Shown one piece after another: positions 18,402 through 27,892 of a stretch of 64,000 nucleotides of DNA. Below the pieces are notes generated by a model that worked only from the letters and a program-made list of their open reading frames with translations, was not told where the DNA came from and did no database searches. The translations under genes were made by a program, and so were the position numbers. The stretch comes from Mycobacterium sp. (lineage in GTDB: Bacteria; Actinomycetota; Actinomycetes; Mycobacteriales; Mycobacteriaceae). The stretch's first letter is position 1. Each line of letters starts with the position of its first letter. The stretch covers positions 62,001 to 126,000 of the forward strand of contig JACPVR010000022.1 in NCBI GenBank assembly GCA_016197405.1, in the 5' to 3' direction.

Positions 18402-19658
18402 GTGAAGGTCCTTGTCGTCAACAAGTTCCTCCACCACCTCGGCGGAGTTGAAACCTATGTGGATTGGCTGGGCAGCAACCTCGACCGCATCGGCATAGAG
18501 ACTCACTTCTTCGGGATGGAGCCTCCCGAGGGTCGCGAGCTGATGTCGTCCATCGCAGGGCGTGTGACTTGCACACCGAATCGCGAATTCAACGGCTCGA
18601 AGCTCTCGGCTGCGAAGTCAGCACTGACATCCGTGTATTCCCCAGTGACAGAACGCATGCTGGAGGCGACGATCGCCAGTTTCAAGCCCGACCTCGTTCA
18701 TTTCCACTCGACCTGCCGACAACTAACTCCAAGCGTGGCGCGCGCTTTCACCGAGAGCGGGCTTCCCGGTGTCCTCACAACACACGAGTACAAGCAAGTT
18801 TGTGCTACCCAGCGGCTCTGGGACGAACGAAGAAATCGCGTCTGCACCGCGTGCCTGACCGGCAGCGCATTTTCTCGCATGACGAACGTCGCCACACGTC
18901 GGTGCGTAAGGGGATCGACGGTGGCAAGTATGTTCGCGATACCGGAAATTCCTATTGCAGACCACTTTTGGGGGAAAAGTGGCGTGATTATCCATGCACC
19001 GTCACGGTTCATCGGTCGGGTGATGGAGGATGCGCCCTATATTCCGAATCGAGTACATGTGTTGGATCTCCCCTGGGGCGAACCCGTAACACGCGTCGCC
19101 ACCGAGGGTTGGGAACGACGAGCCATCTACGTCGGTCGACTGCAAAGGGAGAAGGGCGTTGACGTCCTTCTCGCCGCTTGGAAAATAATCGAAGACCGTT
19201 ACCGCGACGCCGAACTGATAGTCGCAGGCGGCGGCTCTGAGCAGTATGCACTACAAGAGCAGGCCGAAGTCCTGGGCCTAAAGCGCGTGCGGTTCACCGG
19301 ACGATACGAGCGGTCGGCCCTTGGCGAGCTTTTTGGGCAAGTCGCCGTTTCGGTCCATCCGTCTCTGTGGCATGAGAACAGTCCGTTCACGGTTCGCGAG
19401 AGCCTGCTGCACGCCGTTCCGGCGATCGTGACTGCCGTCGGGGGGATGCCCGAGATGGTCGACGACGACTCGGGGTCGGTTGTACCGCCAGGAGATCCGC
19501 TCGCAATCGCCAACGCCATCACTGCCGAGTTCACCCGGCGGTCCGCGGGGTCACCCCCTCTTCTCCAGTCAGTCGCCAAGCGAGCTATGAGCGACACCTC
19601 TCATCTCAACGGACTGGAGGTGCTCTACGGTGCTGCCGCCGAACGGATCTCTTCATGA
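18402..19658 (+). CDS. Family 4 glycosyltransferase
   Basis: About 418 residues with a GT-B fold. The N-terminal VKVLVVNKFLHHLGGVETYV is the typical acceptor-side start with the Gly-Gly loop. The C-terminal half has AIYVGRLQREKGVDVLLAAW (donor domain), SLWHENSPFTVRESLLHAVP (the E-x7-E type site) and GGMPEMVDD. It probably transfers a sugar to the lipid-linked intermediate. Cys residues cluster at 144-162 and could bind metal. GTG 18402 is chosen because the first beta strand follows at once; GTG 18369 is in frame and adds 11 residues. It starts a plus-strand run of three glycosyltransferases. Confidence 0.88.
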   Translation: MKVLVVNKFLHHLGGVETYVDWLGSNLDRIGIETHFFGMEPPEGRELMSSIAGRVTCTPNREFNGSKLSAAKSALTSVYSPVTERMLEATIASFKPDLVHFHSTCRQLTPSVARAFTESGLPGVLTTHEYKQVCATQRLWDERRNRVCTACLTGSAFSRMTNVATRRCVRGSTVASMFAIPEIPIADHFWGKSGVIIHAPSRFIGRVMEDAPYIPNRVHVLDLPWGEPVTRVATEGWERRAIYVGRLQREKGVDVLLAAWKIIEDRYRDAELIVAGGGSEQYALQEQAEVLGLKRVRFTGRYERSALGELFGQVAVSVHPSLWHENSPFTVRESLLHAVPAIVTAVGGMPEMVDDDSGSVVPPGDPLAIANAITAEFTRRSAGSPPLLQSVAKRAMSDTSHLNGLEVLYGAAAERISS

Positions 19659-19709
19659 GTCACACCGGCGGTCCGACGCCGGCACCCCCACCTTCACTGT
19701 GGTCCACAC

Positions 19710-20786
19710 ATGACGGAGAGTCATGGTCACATCAGGAGGACGCTACTGATCTGCGTGACGTTCAACTCTTCGGATTCACTGCCCGACCTCACCAGTACGA
19801 TTGACGAGTTCGATCGAGACCACCCGGGAAACCATGTGATGGTCGTCGAGAACTCCGCGGATACGGACATCAAGCAGGTCATCGAATCCCAACTTGGCTC
19901 GCGGAGAGTTCATGTCGAAGTCGCCGCCCGAAACGAGGGATTTAGCCACGGTGTCAACCTTGGCTACAGACTCGCACAGCGTCGCTGGGGGCAGTTCGAC
20001 TTCGTGGTTCTGCTCAATCCCGATGTGGTCGCCGCAGGAAAGACAGTCTGCGAGCTGGTCAACCGGTCCGCTGAGCCATCCGAATCAGAGTTTGGACTCT
20101 GGGGCGCGGTACTCAAAGATGAACGCGGGCAGATCGATCGCGGCTGCGCGAGACGTGTCTGGAATCGGCGTCGACTGTTCAGCCACGTGGTGGGATATCC
20201 CAATCTCGCCAAACTGCTCCTTAGCGCGCCGCGGAACCTGACACCGTACGAGATTGCTTACGAACGGAGCGAGCTGGCGATGGTCAGCGGCGCCCTGATG
20301 TGCATGAGGGCCGACGTCCTCCAAGACGGCCTGGACACGCGACTCCCGATGTATCTCGAAGATCAAGAAATTTGCCTGAGGTGCATTCGGAAAGGCCACA
20401 AAGTGCGCCTCTACCCTGACCTCGAGGCGATCCACCTCGGCGGCGTCTCCCGGAAATCAATCTCTAAATTCGAACGGCCGCTACGCATCATGGAGCTCGT
20501 CGAGTCACCGGTCCAATGCATGAGGATCTGCCAAGAGGAACACCACGGACTTGCCCAGCTGCGCCTTGTGGTCTTTTCAGGAGGAATTTTGCGCTTTGCA
20601 GCAGCCCCCGTCATCGCGGTGGCAAAAATAGCATCTCGAAAAGCAGATGTTGCCTCCGCAACCGAATGGATGGGGACGCAGTTGAGACTGTCCTCCTGGT
20701 TTGTAAGCTGGGCAATAAAGGGCCGGTTCCATACTGCGGACATCTCACTTAGCGACTACTTCGATGAGTACGGAGTTGTCCGCTGA
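19710..20786 (+). CDS. Family 2 glycosyltransferase, rhamnosyltransferase-like
   Basis: A 358-residue GT-A enzyme with LLICVTFNSSDSLPDL at the N-terminus, VMVVENSADTD, ARNEGFSHGVNLGYR (the N-x-G-F/N-x-G region of WbbL-type enzymes), FVVLLNPDVV (DXD-like) and MYLEDQEICLRC as the putative catalytic acid region. These features fit the WbbL/RfbF group that often transfers rhamnose from dTDP-rhamnose. That would fit the rmlB/rmlA pair at the end of the locus, though the donor is inferred. It lies 51 bp after the preceding glycosyltransferase and 42 bp before the next. Confidence 0.85.
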   Translation: MTESHGHIRRTLLICVTFNSSDSLPDLTSTIDEFDRDHPGNHVMVVENSADTDIKQVIESQLGSRRVHVEVAARNEGFSHGVNLGYRLAQRRWGQFDFVVLLNPDVVAAGKTVCELVNRSAEPSESEFGLWGAVLKDERGQIDRGCARRVWNRRRLFSHVVGYPNLAKLLLSAPRNLTPYEIAYERSELAMVSGALMCMRADVLQDGLDTRLPMYLEDQEICLRCIRKGHKVRLYPDLEAIHLGGVSRKSISKFERPLRIMELVESPVQCMRICQEEHHGLAQLRLVVFSGGILRFAAAPVIAVAKIASRKADVASATEWMGTQLRLSSWFVSWAIKGRFHTADISLSDYFDEYGVVR

Positions 20787-20828
20787 AGTTTTGGCTGAGA
20801 TAATCAGCTGCCCGATGAAGGAGAGATA

Positions 20829-22067
20829 TTGGAAGCAAAGACGGGACACAATCTCGTATCGATCTGTCTGTTGCTTCCCTACACGGGGGTGGACCACGCT
20901 GGTGGCGAGTTGCTACTCCGGCACTACAAAGTGCTGGCCGAGCAGTGCTCCCGCGTCGATACCTTTGCTATCGACTATGACGATAATCTGCTGGCAGCCA
21001 GCAGGGACAGCGATATCGCTTTTGATTCCTACCAAACTACTATCATCAATTTTCCACGCTGGCGGAAAACTATTGCGGGTAAAATTATTGCGCGGATCTG
21101 GACCTTCCTCTTACCGGTGCTTCCCGATATCGGCATCTACGCAGCTTTTGCCTCGTCGAAGTCTCTGCGAGAACGTTTATTAAAAGCCGACATAGTCGAA
21201 CTGCAATGGTACGAGTTCTTTTTCTTCGCGAGGCTTGTCAAACGACTGAACGCCAAGGCTGAAGTCATCGGGTTCGCACACGATATCCCCACGCAGAAGA
21301 TCGAACGCCGCTTGACCGGTTGGCCGGCGCCGGCAAGGCGGTTGTACCTCAATTACGCGTCCTGGCTTCAGCATCAGATGCTGCGCGGAATAGACAAGGT
21401 GACAGTTCTGAGCGCCAAGGACGCTGAGCTCCTCACGAAGCGACCTATCACGGCAAAGACGGCCGTGCTGAACCCACCGCTCGATCTCGGTGAACCGACG
21501 GACACAGACCGGGTCCGACAGGTGACCCGCAATCACGAATTGCACTGCAATTTCGGATTCATCGCTGCCTTTTACCGACCTGAGAACGATGATGCGGGTC
21601 TCTGGTTGCTCACGGATATATGGCCACGCGTAATCGAACGTTGCCCGCGCGCAAGGCTTTACCTTGTCGGGTCCAAGCCTTCGGCGGCACTGCAACGCGC
21701 AGCCGACAAGTTAGGCGAGTCCGTCACAGTGACGGGGTATGTCGATGACATCGACAGTTTCTACGACCGTATCGGTACCGTGGTGATCCCCCTGCGCTAC
21801 GGAGCTGGGGTCAAATTCAAGACCATATCGGGCATACTTGCACGCAAAAATATCGTGGCAACCCCGGTCGCTATAGAAGGCACACTGCCGGAGGAGTTCT
21901 TCTTCCGGGTGAGCGACTCGGCAGCGGCGTTGGCCGACGCCATGATCGAGCTCGCCGCCGATCCGCAGCGCGGACGCACGATCGCCGATGCAGCGCGAGA
22001 CGAAGTCGGGTCGCGCTATTCCAGCGAGCGATATGCCCGAACGGTGAAGGATGTGTACGGCCTCTGA
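20829..22067 (+). CDS. GT-B glycosyltransferase
   Basis: About 412 residues starting at TTG 20829, supported by a strong GAAGGAGAG Shine-Dalgarno. The start region reads LVSICLLLPYTGVDHAGGELLLRHY (acceptor domain with Gly-Gly loop). The C-terminal donor domain has RLYLVGSKPS, VTGYVDDIDSFYDRIGTVVIPLRYGAGVKFK and a FRVSDS region, resembling GT4/GT1 enzymes with the conserved P-L-R-Y-G-A-G-x-K loop. It probably adds a sugar of the repeat unit. The gene is noticeably A/T-rich in its 5' third compared with flanking housekeeping genes, which suggests horizontal origin. It converges on the methyltransferase gene at 22108. Confidence 0.85.
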   Translation: MEAKTGHNLVSICLLLPYTGVDHAGGELLLRHYKVLAEQCSRVDTFAIDYDDNLLAASRDSDIAFDSYQTTIINFPRWRKTIAGKIIARIWTFLLPVLPDIGIYAAFASSKSLRERLLKADIVELQWYEFFFFARLVKRLNAKAEVIGFAHDIPTQKIERRLTGWPAPARRLYLNYASWLQHQMLRGIDKVTVLSAKDAELLTKRPITAKTAVLNPPLDLGEPTDTDRVRQVTRNHELHCNFGFIAAFYRPENDDAGLWLLTDIWPRVIERCPRARLYLVGSKPSAALQRAADKLGESVTVTGYVDDIDSFYDRIGTVVIPLRYGAGVKFKTISGILARKNIVATPVAIEGTLPEEFFFRVSDSAAALADAMIELAADPQRGRTIADAARDEVGSRYSSERYARTVKDVYGL

Positions 22068-22107
22068 GTGCGCGATTTACCCGCACTGGTTGACACCTAG
22101 AGGCGCA

Positions 22108-22854
22108 CTACTCGCTTGGTTTGCGGAGAAGTGTGATGACATCATGGTTCTGCTCGGGCGGCAACTCGGGCCAAAGACGCTGGATTCCGTCACCCCATGA
22201 CTCGAACTGATCGACGACTTCCAGTCCATTCCGCTGCGCGAATTCACGCATGAGTCCATCGGTCATATCACTTCTCCACGGCCCCGAACTCGCACCATTC
22301 TTGGAATGATGAATAAGGGCCTGGCCTCCAGGCACAAGAACACGCGATATCTCCGACACATACGGCTCGACATCGACCGCCAGAATATGAACAAAGACGT
22401 CAAAAGACCAGACGCGATCTATGGTCGATGATTCCACGAAGCTGAGATCATTGCCTTCGTTCACGTGGAATTCGATGTTTTTCTTGTCCGCGAACCTCTG
22501 CCGACACATGGCAATACATTCCGGCGTCACGTCGACGAGCGTCAGTTTCGCTGCGTGCTCTACGATATGTTCCGTCCACCGGCCGGCTCCCGGACCGATT
22601 TCCAGTACCACCAGACCCTCGGCGATGAACGGAAGCAGGAGCTTCTCGACTATGCTCTCTTTCCAGCCTGGGATTTCTTTATTCGACCACTCTTCGCCCT
22701 CAGCGGACCAGTTGTAAGATCCCCAAAGTGCCCGGTTGGCCTGTCGCGTGTTTGGAAGAGTTCCGGTCCTAATACGATTCCAGAGCACGGGAAGTACCGC
22801 CGGCGAGTAGTGATATTCCGATAAGAGTCTACGGACGAAGGCGACTTTGCTCAT
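22108..22854 (-). CDS. Class I SAM-dependent methyltransferase
   Basis: A 248-residue protein with motif I VLEIGPGAGRWTEHI, a motif II acidic strand (LTLVDVTPECIAMC) and SFDVFVHI plus VLVPGGQALIHHS as motifs III/IV of class I methyltransferases. It has no membrane segment. Located on the minus strand between two plus-strand glycosyltransferases, it probably methylates a sugar of the exopolysaccharide, as a second modifier beside the FkbM enzyme. The substrate cannot be told from sequence. Confidence 0.87.
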   Translation of the reverse strand: MSKVAFVRRLLSEYHYSPAVLPVLWNRIRTGTLPNTRQANRALWGSYNWSAEGEEWSNKEIPGWKESIVEKLLLPFIAEGLVVLEIGPGAGRWTEHIVEHAAKLTLVDVTPECIAMCRQRFADKKNIEFHVNEGNDLSFVESSTIDRVWSFDVFVHILAVDVEPYVSEISRVLVPGGQALIHHSKNGASSGPWRSDMTDGLMREFAQRNGLEVVDQFESWGDGIQRLWPELPPEQNHDVITLLRKPSE

Positions 22855-23119
22855 TTTGCAGTCTCCGCGCGTTTTGTCATCCCAGGCCCCCTCGATTTTC
22901 GTTCATTATCGACGCGTCAAGAAGATGCTACACATCAGACAAAGGATCGTGCGGGGATCCTGGACACCTCCGGACAGGGGCCGATACCGCTGTCGGTCGT
23001 TCGCTGACGCACGGACCGATCGCCGCAGAGTTCGGGATCCAGAACCAATCCCGATCCCCACCGGCAAGCCCCTTCACTGGTCGCACGATTGAGCCAGAGT
23101 GAACGAAAAGGTGCTGAAG

Positions 23120-24277
23120 ATGAGCTTGCGCGGTGGACGCAGCTGGATAAGGTATGTCTATCACCGGGATTGGAGAACTGTGCCGTCAGTTGCAGTGATC
23201 GGAACGCGTGGGTATCCCAGCTACTACTCGGGTTTCGAAACACTCGTACGCAGGCTCGTGCCTGAGCTGGCAGACAAGGGCTGGGACGTAACCGTCTACG
23301 GTCGACACGGAGCCACCAAACCTGACGATCCGAGTAGAGATGCCCGGATCGCCACGCGGGTGACACGAGGGCTCGAAACCAAAAGTGCGAGCACGCTTTC
23401 CTACGGCCTCACTTCCACCATGGACGCCGCAGTGCGTCGTCCGGACGTGGCACTCGTGCTGAATGTCGCGAACGGCTTTTTTCTTCCACTGCTCAGGGCC
23501 CGCGGCATCCCGACTCTGGTCAACGTCGACGGGCTCGAGTGGGAGCGCGCCAAATGGGGTTCGGTTGCCAAACGTGTCTTTCGCGCCGGCGCAGCGTCGA
23601 CTGCCAAGTGGGCAGACGATCTCGTGTTCGATGCTCACGCAATCGAGGCGTACTGGCAGACCAACTTCGGGGTTGATGGAAAGTTCATCCCTTACGGCGG
23701 AGACGTGCCGCCCGAACTGGATGTCCCGCCCGGTTTGGCACACCGGGGGTATGTCCTGATGGTTGCGAGGTTCGTGCCCGAGAATAGCCTCGCCGAATTT
23801 TTCGCAGCGGTCCCGGCCATCGCAGCACGACATCCGGTCGTAATCGTCGGAAGCTCCGGTTACGGAGGAGAGTGGGACGACGCGGCGCAGGCGCTGGCAA
23901 CTGGCGAGGCGAACGTGACGTGGCTCGGACACGTGAACAATGACGCTCTGCTGCATGCGCTTTGGCAACACGCCGGCGTGTATTTCCACGGTCACAGCGT
24001 TGGCGGCACAAATCCTTCGCTTGTGCAGGCCATGGCAGCGGGCGCTCCGATCCTCGCAAGAGACACCATCTACAACCGTGAAGTCCTCGGAGCCAGCGGA
24101 AAGTTCGTAGATCCGGTACCGGATTTGATTGCGAAGACTGTTCTGGAGTTGATGGACAACCCCTCCGAACTCGACGATGCTTCGCGGGCGAACGTGTCGA
24201 GAGCACAAGAGCACTACTCGTGGCCACAGGTCTGCAGCGACTACGAAAGGGCTCTTCGCGCACTTCTTCGCCATTGA
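23120..24277 (+). CDS. DUF1972-type family 4 glycosyltransferase
   Basis: About 385 residues. SVAVIGTRGYPSYYSGFETLVRRL at the N-terminus is the DUF1972 signature found in rhamnosyltransferase-like GT4 enzymes. VNVDGLEWERAKWG follows mid-protein, with a donor domain including VARFVPENSL, HSVGGTNPSLVQAMAAGAP and a C-terminal helix. ATG 23120 has AAAAGG upstream; GTG 23099 is in frame and adds 7 residues. It is followed after about 140 bp by the exported beta-helix protein. It probably extends the repeat unit; the donor is not determined. Confidence 0.88.
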   Translation: MSLRGGRSWIRYVYHRDWRTVPSVAVIGTRGYPSYYSGFETLVRRLVPELADKGWDVTVYGRHGATKPDDPSRDARIATRVTRGLETKSASTLSYGLTSTMDAAVRRPDVALVLNVANGFFLPLLRARGIPTLVNVDGLEWERAKWGSVAKRVFRAGAASTAKWADDLVFDAHAIEAYWQTNFGVDGKFIPYGGDVPPELDVPPGLAHRGYVLMVARFVPENSLAEFFAAVPAIAARHPVVIVGSSGYGGEWDDAAQALATGEANVTWLGHVNNDALLHALWQHAGVYFHGHSVGGTNPSLVQAMAAGAPILARDTIYNREVLGASGKFVDPVPDLIAKTVLELMDNPSELDDASRANVSRAQEHYSWPQVCSDYERALRALLRH

Positions 24278-24419
24278 CGTCGCTTCGTCCCAGTATGACT
24301 CGCGATATACAGCACGCGGCATCTGTCGATGAGCCACGAGCGGCACGCGGGGCGGAACACCGCCGCGTCGACGTATCCTGGCTAACATCAATTGGCCCTA
24401 ACGAGGCGAACGGGACGGC

Positions 24420-25832
24420 ATGGCAGGCGACACCGACCGACCAGGGCGTCAGATGGACGCGTCCATCCCACGCCGCGCGCTACTGCGCCGAGCCGGGGCA
24501 GCTTCGGTGGCGCTTTCGATGCTCGGGCGAGGTGCCGATCCCCTAGCGGGGGCGACTCCTTCGGGAAACTCTGATCTGCAAAATTCTCGGCCCGCGCCAC
24601 CGACCTTCCACGTGTCCGCTTCGGGAAGCGACGCGGCCGATGGACTTTCGCCGGAAACAGCCTGGGCCACAATACAAAAACTCAACTCAGCGCTGCCGCG
24701 CGACGGATCTGTGGTGCTGTTCCGCAAGGGGGACACATTCTATGGAGAACTGGCGCTACCGTTTGGTTGCGAAGTCGGCTCCTATGGAACGGGATCCCGT
24801 CCCATCCTCACGATGTTCAAGTTGCTGAATCGTTCGGAGGGTTGGACAGAACAATCCCCTGGCATCTGGCAGATCGACCTCGGTTCGCCTGATACACACG
24901 ATGGATACACCGCTACGCCGGACGCCAACATCGGCTATCTGCTGGTGGACGGGGAAGTGAAGCCGGCGTTGAGATCGCAGCTCTCCGACTTGAGCGCGCT
25001 ATGGGACTTCTGCTGCGACATAACGAACAACACGCTGTTCGTCAACGCCCCGACCAACCCCACCGCAATGGCTGATGACATCAGAGCTGCGCCCAACGGC
25101 AAGCGCTACGGACCGTCGGGACGCATCATCGGCTGCATGGAGGGCTCCAACGAGATTCACGATGTGCACGTCACCGGAACTGGCGGCGGCGGCATCGGCG
25201 GAGTGGGTTCGGACGTGCATGTCCACGACTGCCTGATCGACTACATAGGCGGTGCCATGCTGCTCGACGGGAAGGGTAACCGCTACGGCAACGGCATCGA
25301 GAATTGGGTGAATGCAAAGCGTTGGCTCATCGAGGACAACGAGATCGCCCAGGTCTATGACGTCGCGTGGACAGCCCAGGGGCGAGCGGCCGACACCGGT
25401 ACTTGGGAAGATATTACGGTTCGCAACAACCATATTCACGACTGCAGCCAGTCATTTGAATTCTGGTCGACCGGCAGTGGGGCCGCAGGCGGATTTCAGC
25501 GGATTCTTGTCGAGGGCAACCTCTGCCAGCGCGCGGGATACTCCGTGTTCTCCGGTGTCCGGCCGGATCAGAACGTCCGCGTGCACCTCTTGACCTATTA
25601 CTGGGAAACGCCCGCCGATATCACGGTCCAGCACAACGTCTTTGACGACGCCTACGGCGCATACAGCTACCACACCTACGAGCCGGTGGGGTTGGTAACT
25701 AGGAATAACACCATCGGCCTGCGAGCAGGGCAAAAGATGCAGTACCAGCTCGGCGAGACCGTGGAGCAGGCCGCCGATTGGCAGGCGGCCACGGGACGCG
25801 AGGCCGGCTCGACCATCGTGGTACTCCCTTGA
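24420..25832 (+). CDS. Tat-exported right-handed beta-helix protein, candidate polysaccharide lyase/hydrolase
   Basis: A 470-residue protein with a twin-arginine leader (PRRALLRRAGAASVALSML, about 18-36). The mature part begins FHVSASGSDAADG...TIQKLN, the usual opening of pectate-lyase-like beta-helix enzymes. It then repeats short strands with Asn/His ladders (VHDCLIDYI, IEDNEIAQV, VRNNHIHDC, VEGNLCQRA, VQHNVFDDA) typical of parallel beta-helix rungs. It should fold in the cytoplasm and be exported. The position inside the locus suggests trimming, release or depolymerisation of the polymer; binding without catalysis is also possible. No active site was identified. Confidence 0.8.
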   Translation: MAGDTDRPGRQMDASIPRRALLRRAGAASVALSMLGRGADPLAGATPSGNSDLQNSRPAPPTFHVSASGSDAADGLSPETAWATIQKLNSALPRDGSVVLFRKGDTFYGELALPFGCEVGSYGTGSRPILTMFKLLNRSEGWTEQSPGIWQIDLGSPDTHDGYTATPDANIGYLLVDGEVKPALRSQLSDLSALWDFCCDITNNTLFVNAPTNPTAMADDIRAAPNGKRYGPSGRIIGCMEGSNEIHDVHVTGTGGGGIGGVGSDVHVHDCLIDYIGGAMLLDGKGNRYGNGIENWVNAKRWLIEDNEIAQVYDVAWTAQGRAADTGTWEDITVRNNHIHDCSQSFEFWSTGSGAAGGFQRILVEGNLCQRAGYSVFSGVRPDQNVRVHLLTYYWETPADITVQHNVFDDAYGAYSYHTYEPVGLVTRNNTIGLRAGQKMQYQLGETVEQAADWQAATGREAGSTIVVLP

Positions 25833-25905
25833 ACCCCCAGACGGGCCGGCCTCGAATTCCTCGTGACCTCGCTCTATGCCGACCGCTTACCGCTGCGTCC
25901 CCGCG

Positions 25906-26901
25906 TCACTGACCCAGCCGAGCGTAAAAGGCCTCGGTGGCGTCCTTGGCCGGCGACCACCAGGCTTCGTTGTCGCGATACCACTGGATCGTCGCGGTCA
26001 GCCCCTGCTCGAAGTTGCGGTAATGCGGCTGCCAGCCCAGCTCATCACGCAGTTTCGACGAGTCGATCGCGTAACGCAGATCGTGACCCGCGCGGTCGGT
26101 GACGTGATCATAGGCGTCGGCGGGTTGACCCATGAGGGTCAGGATCAGTTCTATGACGGTCTTGTTGTCCTTCTCGCCGTCTGCGCCGATGAGGTAGGTC
26201 TCGCCGATCCGGCCCTGGTCCAGGATCGCCAGCACCGCAGAGGAGTGGTCCTCTGCGTGGATCCAGTCGCGCACATTGCGGCCGTCGCCGTAGAGCTTCG
26301 GCCGGATACCCCGCAGGATGTTGGTGATCTGGCGCGGGATGAACTTCTCCACATGCTGAAAGGGTCCGTAGTTGTTCGAGCAGTTCGAGATCGTCGCTGC
26401 CACACCGAAAGAGCGCACCCACGCACGCACCAGGAGGTCGCTGCCGGCCTTCGTCGAGGAATAGGGCGAGGACGGGTTGTACGGTGTTTCCTCGGTGAAC
26501 TTGGCGGGATCGTCGAGGGCGAGATCGCCGTACACCTCATCGGTCGAGATGTGATGGAAGCGGGTGCCGTGCCTTCGGGCCGCCTCCAGCAGCGTGAACG
26601 TGCCGGTCAGATTGGTATCCAGGAACGGCTTCGGGTTATCCAAGGAATTGTCGTTGTGCGATTCGGCGGCATAGTGCACGACGGCATCGACCGATGCGAA
26701 CAAGCCGTCGACGAGCGCGGCATCGCAGATATCACCGTGAACGAATTCCATTCGCTGCGAAGGCAATCCGTCTAGTGACGCTCGGTTTCCCGCGTAGGTG
26801 AGTTTGTCCAGCACGGTGACGTGATGATCGGTCTGTGCGATGACGTGGTGGACGAAGTTCGAGCCGATGAATCCGGCGCCCCCGGTGACGAGCAACCTCA
26901 T
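25906..26901 (-). CDS. rmlB: dTDP-glucose 4,6-dehydratase
   Basis: A 331-residue extended SDR. MRLLVTGGAGFIGSNFV at the N-terminus, the STDEVYGDL segment with Thr-Asp-Glu catalytic residues, YSSTKAGSD (Tyr/Lys pair) and NCSNNYGPFQHVEKFIPR are diagnostic of RmlB. It converts dTDP-glucose to dTDP-4-keto-6-deoxyglucose. ATG 26901 overlaps the stop of rmlA by 4 bases, so the two are coupled. rmlC and rmlD are not in the window. In mycobacteria this pathway feeds the essential rhamnose of the arabinogalactan linker, and here it could also feed the exopolysaccharide. Confidence 0.95.
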   Translation of the reverse strand: MRLLVTGGAGFIGSNFVHHVIAQTDHHVTVLDKLTYAGNRASLDGLPSQRMEFVHGDICDAALVDGLFASVDAVVHYAAESHNDNSLDNPKPFLDTNLTGTFTLLEAARRHGTRFHHISTDEVYGDLALDDPAKFTEETPYNPSSPYSSTKAGSDLLVRAWVRSFGVAATISNCSNNYGPFQHVEKFIPRQITNILRGIRPKLYGDGRNVRDWIHAEDHSSAVLAILDQGRIGETYLIGADGEKDNKTVIELILTLMGQPADAYDHVTDRAGHDLRYAIDSSKLRDELGWQPHYRNFEQGLTATIQWYRDNEAWWSPAKDATEAFYARLGQ

Positions 26902-27773
26902 CCTGCGCGACCCTTCTCCACCAGCTCGAGCAGGTAGGTACCGTAGCCCGATTTCACCAACTCCGCGCCGCGGGCACAAAGCTCCTCATCGGTGAGAAAG
27001 CCTTGCCGCCAAGCGATTTCTTCGGGTACACCGATCTTCAGGCCAGTTCTGCGCTCCATTGTCCGGACGAAGTCGGCGGCATCTGTCATCTGGTCGAATG
27101 TCCCGGTGTCCAGCCACGCCGTGCCGCGGGGCAGCACCTGCACCTGTAGCCGGCCCTGCGCCAGATAGGCGCGGTTGACATCGGTGATCTCGTACTCGCC
27201 GCGGGCGCTCGGCCGCAGACCACGCGCTATGGCCACCACGTCGTTGTCGTAGAAGTAGAGCCCCGGTACCGCGAAGTTGGTCTTGGGCTGTTGCGGCTTC
27301 TCCTCCAGCGACACCACCATGCCGTCGGCATCGAATTCCACCACGCCGTACGCCGAGGGCTGCGCCACCCGGTAGGCGAAGATGGCGCCGCCGTCGATGG
27401 TGTTGAAGCGGCGCAGCTGAGTACCGAGCCCTGGTCCGTACAACAGGTTGTCACCGAGAACCAGCGCGACCTTCTCGTTGCCGATGAACTCCGCACCGAT
27501 GGTGAACGCCTGGGCGAGCCCATCCGGTGAGGGTTGTTGTGCAAACGTGATCGACACCCCGAAGCGCGAGCCGTCGCCCAAGAGCCTCTCGAAGCTGTCC
27601 GCATCATGAGGTGTCGTGATGACGAGGATGTCGCGAATACCCGCAAGCATCAGCGTGGACAGCGGGTAGTAGATCATCGGCTTGTCATAAACCGGCACCA
27701 GCTGCTTGGAAACCCCCAACGTGATGGGGTGCAGCCTGGTGCCCGAACCGCCTGCCAGAATGATCCCCCGCAC
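26898..27773 (-). CDS. rmlA: Glucose-1-phosphate thymidylyltransferase
   Basis: A 291-residue nucleotidyltransferase starting GIILAGGSGTRLHPIT (pyrophosphorylase signature), with SKQLVPVYDKPMIYYPLS, ALVLGDNLLYG and EEKPQQPKTNFAVPGLYFYD, all typical of RmlA. It forms dTDP-glucose from dTTP and glucose-1-phosphate. GTG 27773 gives the canonical short N-terminus seen in mycobacterial RmlA; the frame is open to 27791. It is the first gene of a coupled rmlA-rmlB unit and is divergent from the tyrosine phosphatase gene, with about 120 bp between likely starts. Confidence 0.95.
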   Translation of the reverse strand: MRGIILAGGSGTRLHPITLGVSKQLVPVYDKPMIYYPLSTLMLAGIRDILVITTPHDADSFERLLGDGSRFGVSITFAQQPSPDGLAQAFTIGAEFIGNEKVALVLGDNLLYGPGLGTQLRRFNTIDGGAIFAYRVAQPSAYGVVEFDADGMVVSLEEKPQQPKTNFAVPGLYFYDNDVVAIARGLRPSARGEYEITDVNRAYLAQGRLQVQVLPRGTAWLDTGTFDQMTDAADFVRTMERRTGLKIGVPEEIAWRQGFLTDEELCARGAELVKSGYGTYLLELVEKGRAG

Positions 27774-27892
27774 GGGGTTATCGTGGCACACACCAGTTGT
27801 TCGGGCTGGACTTCAGGTACAGGTCGCTTCACGTTGCGGTGCCACGCGGTGCCGCGAACTGCAGGTGCCGCCCACGAGATGAGGAGTTTGCC

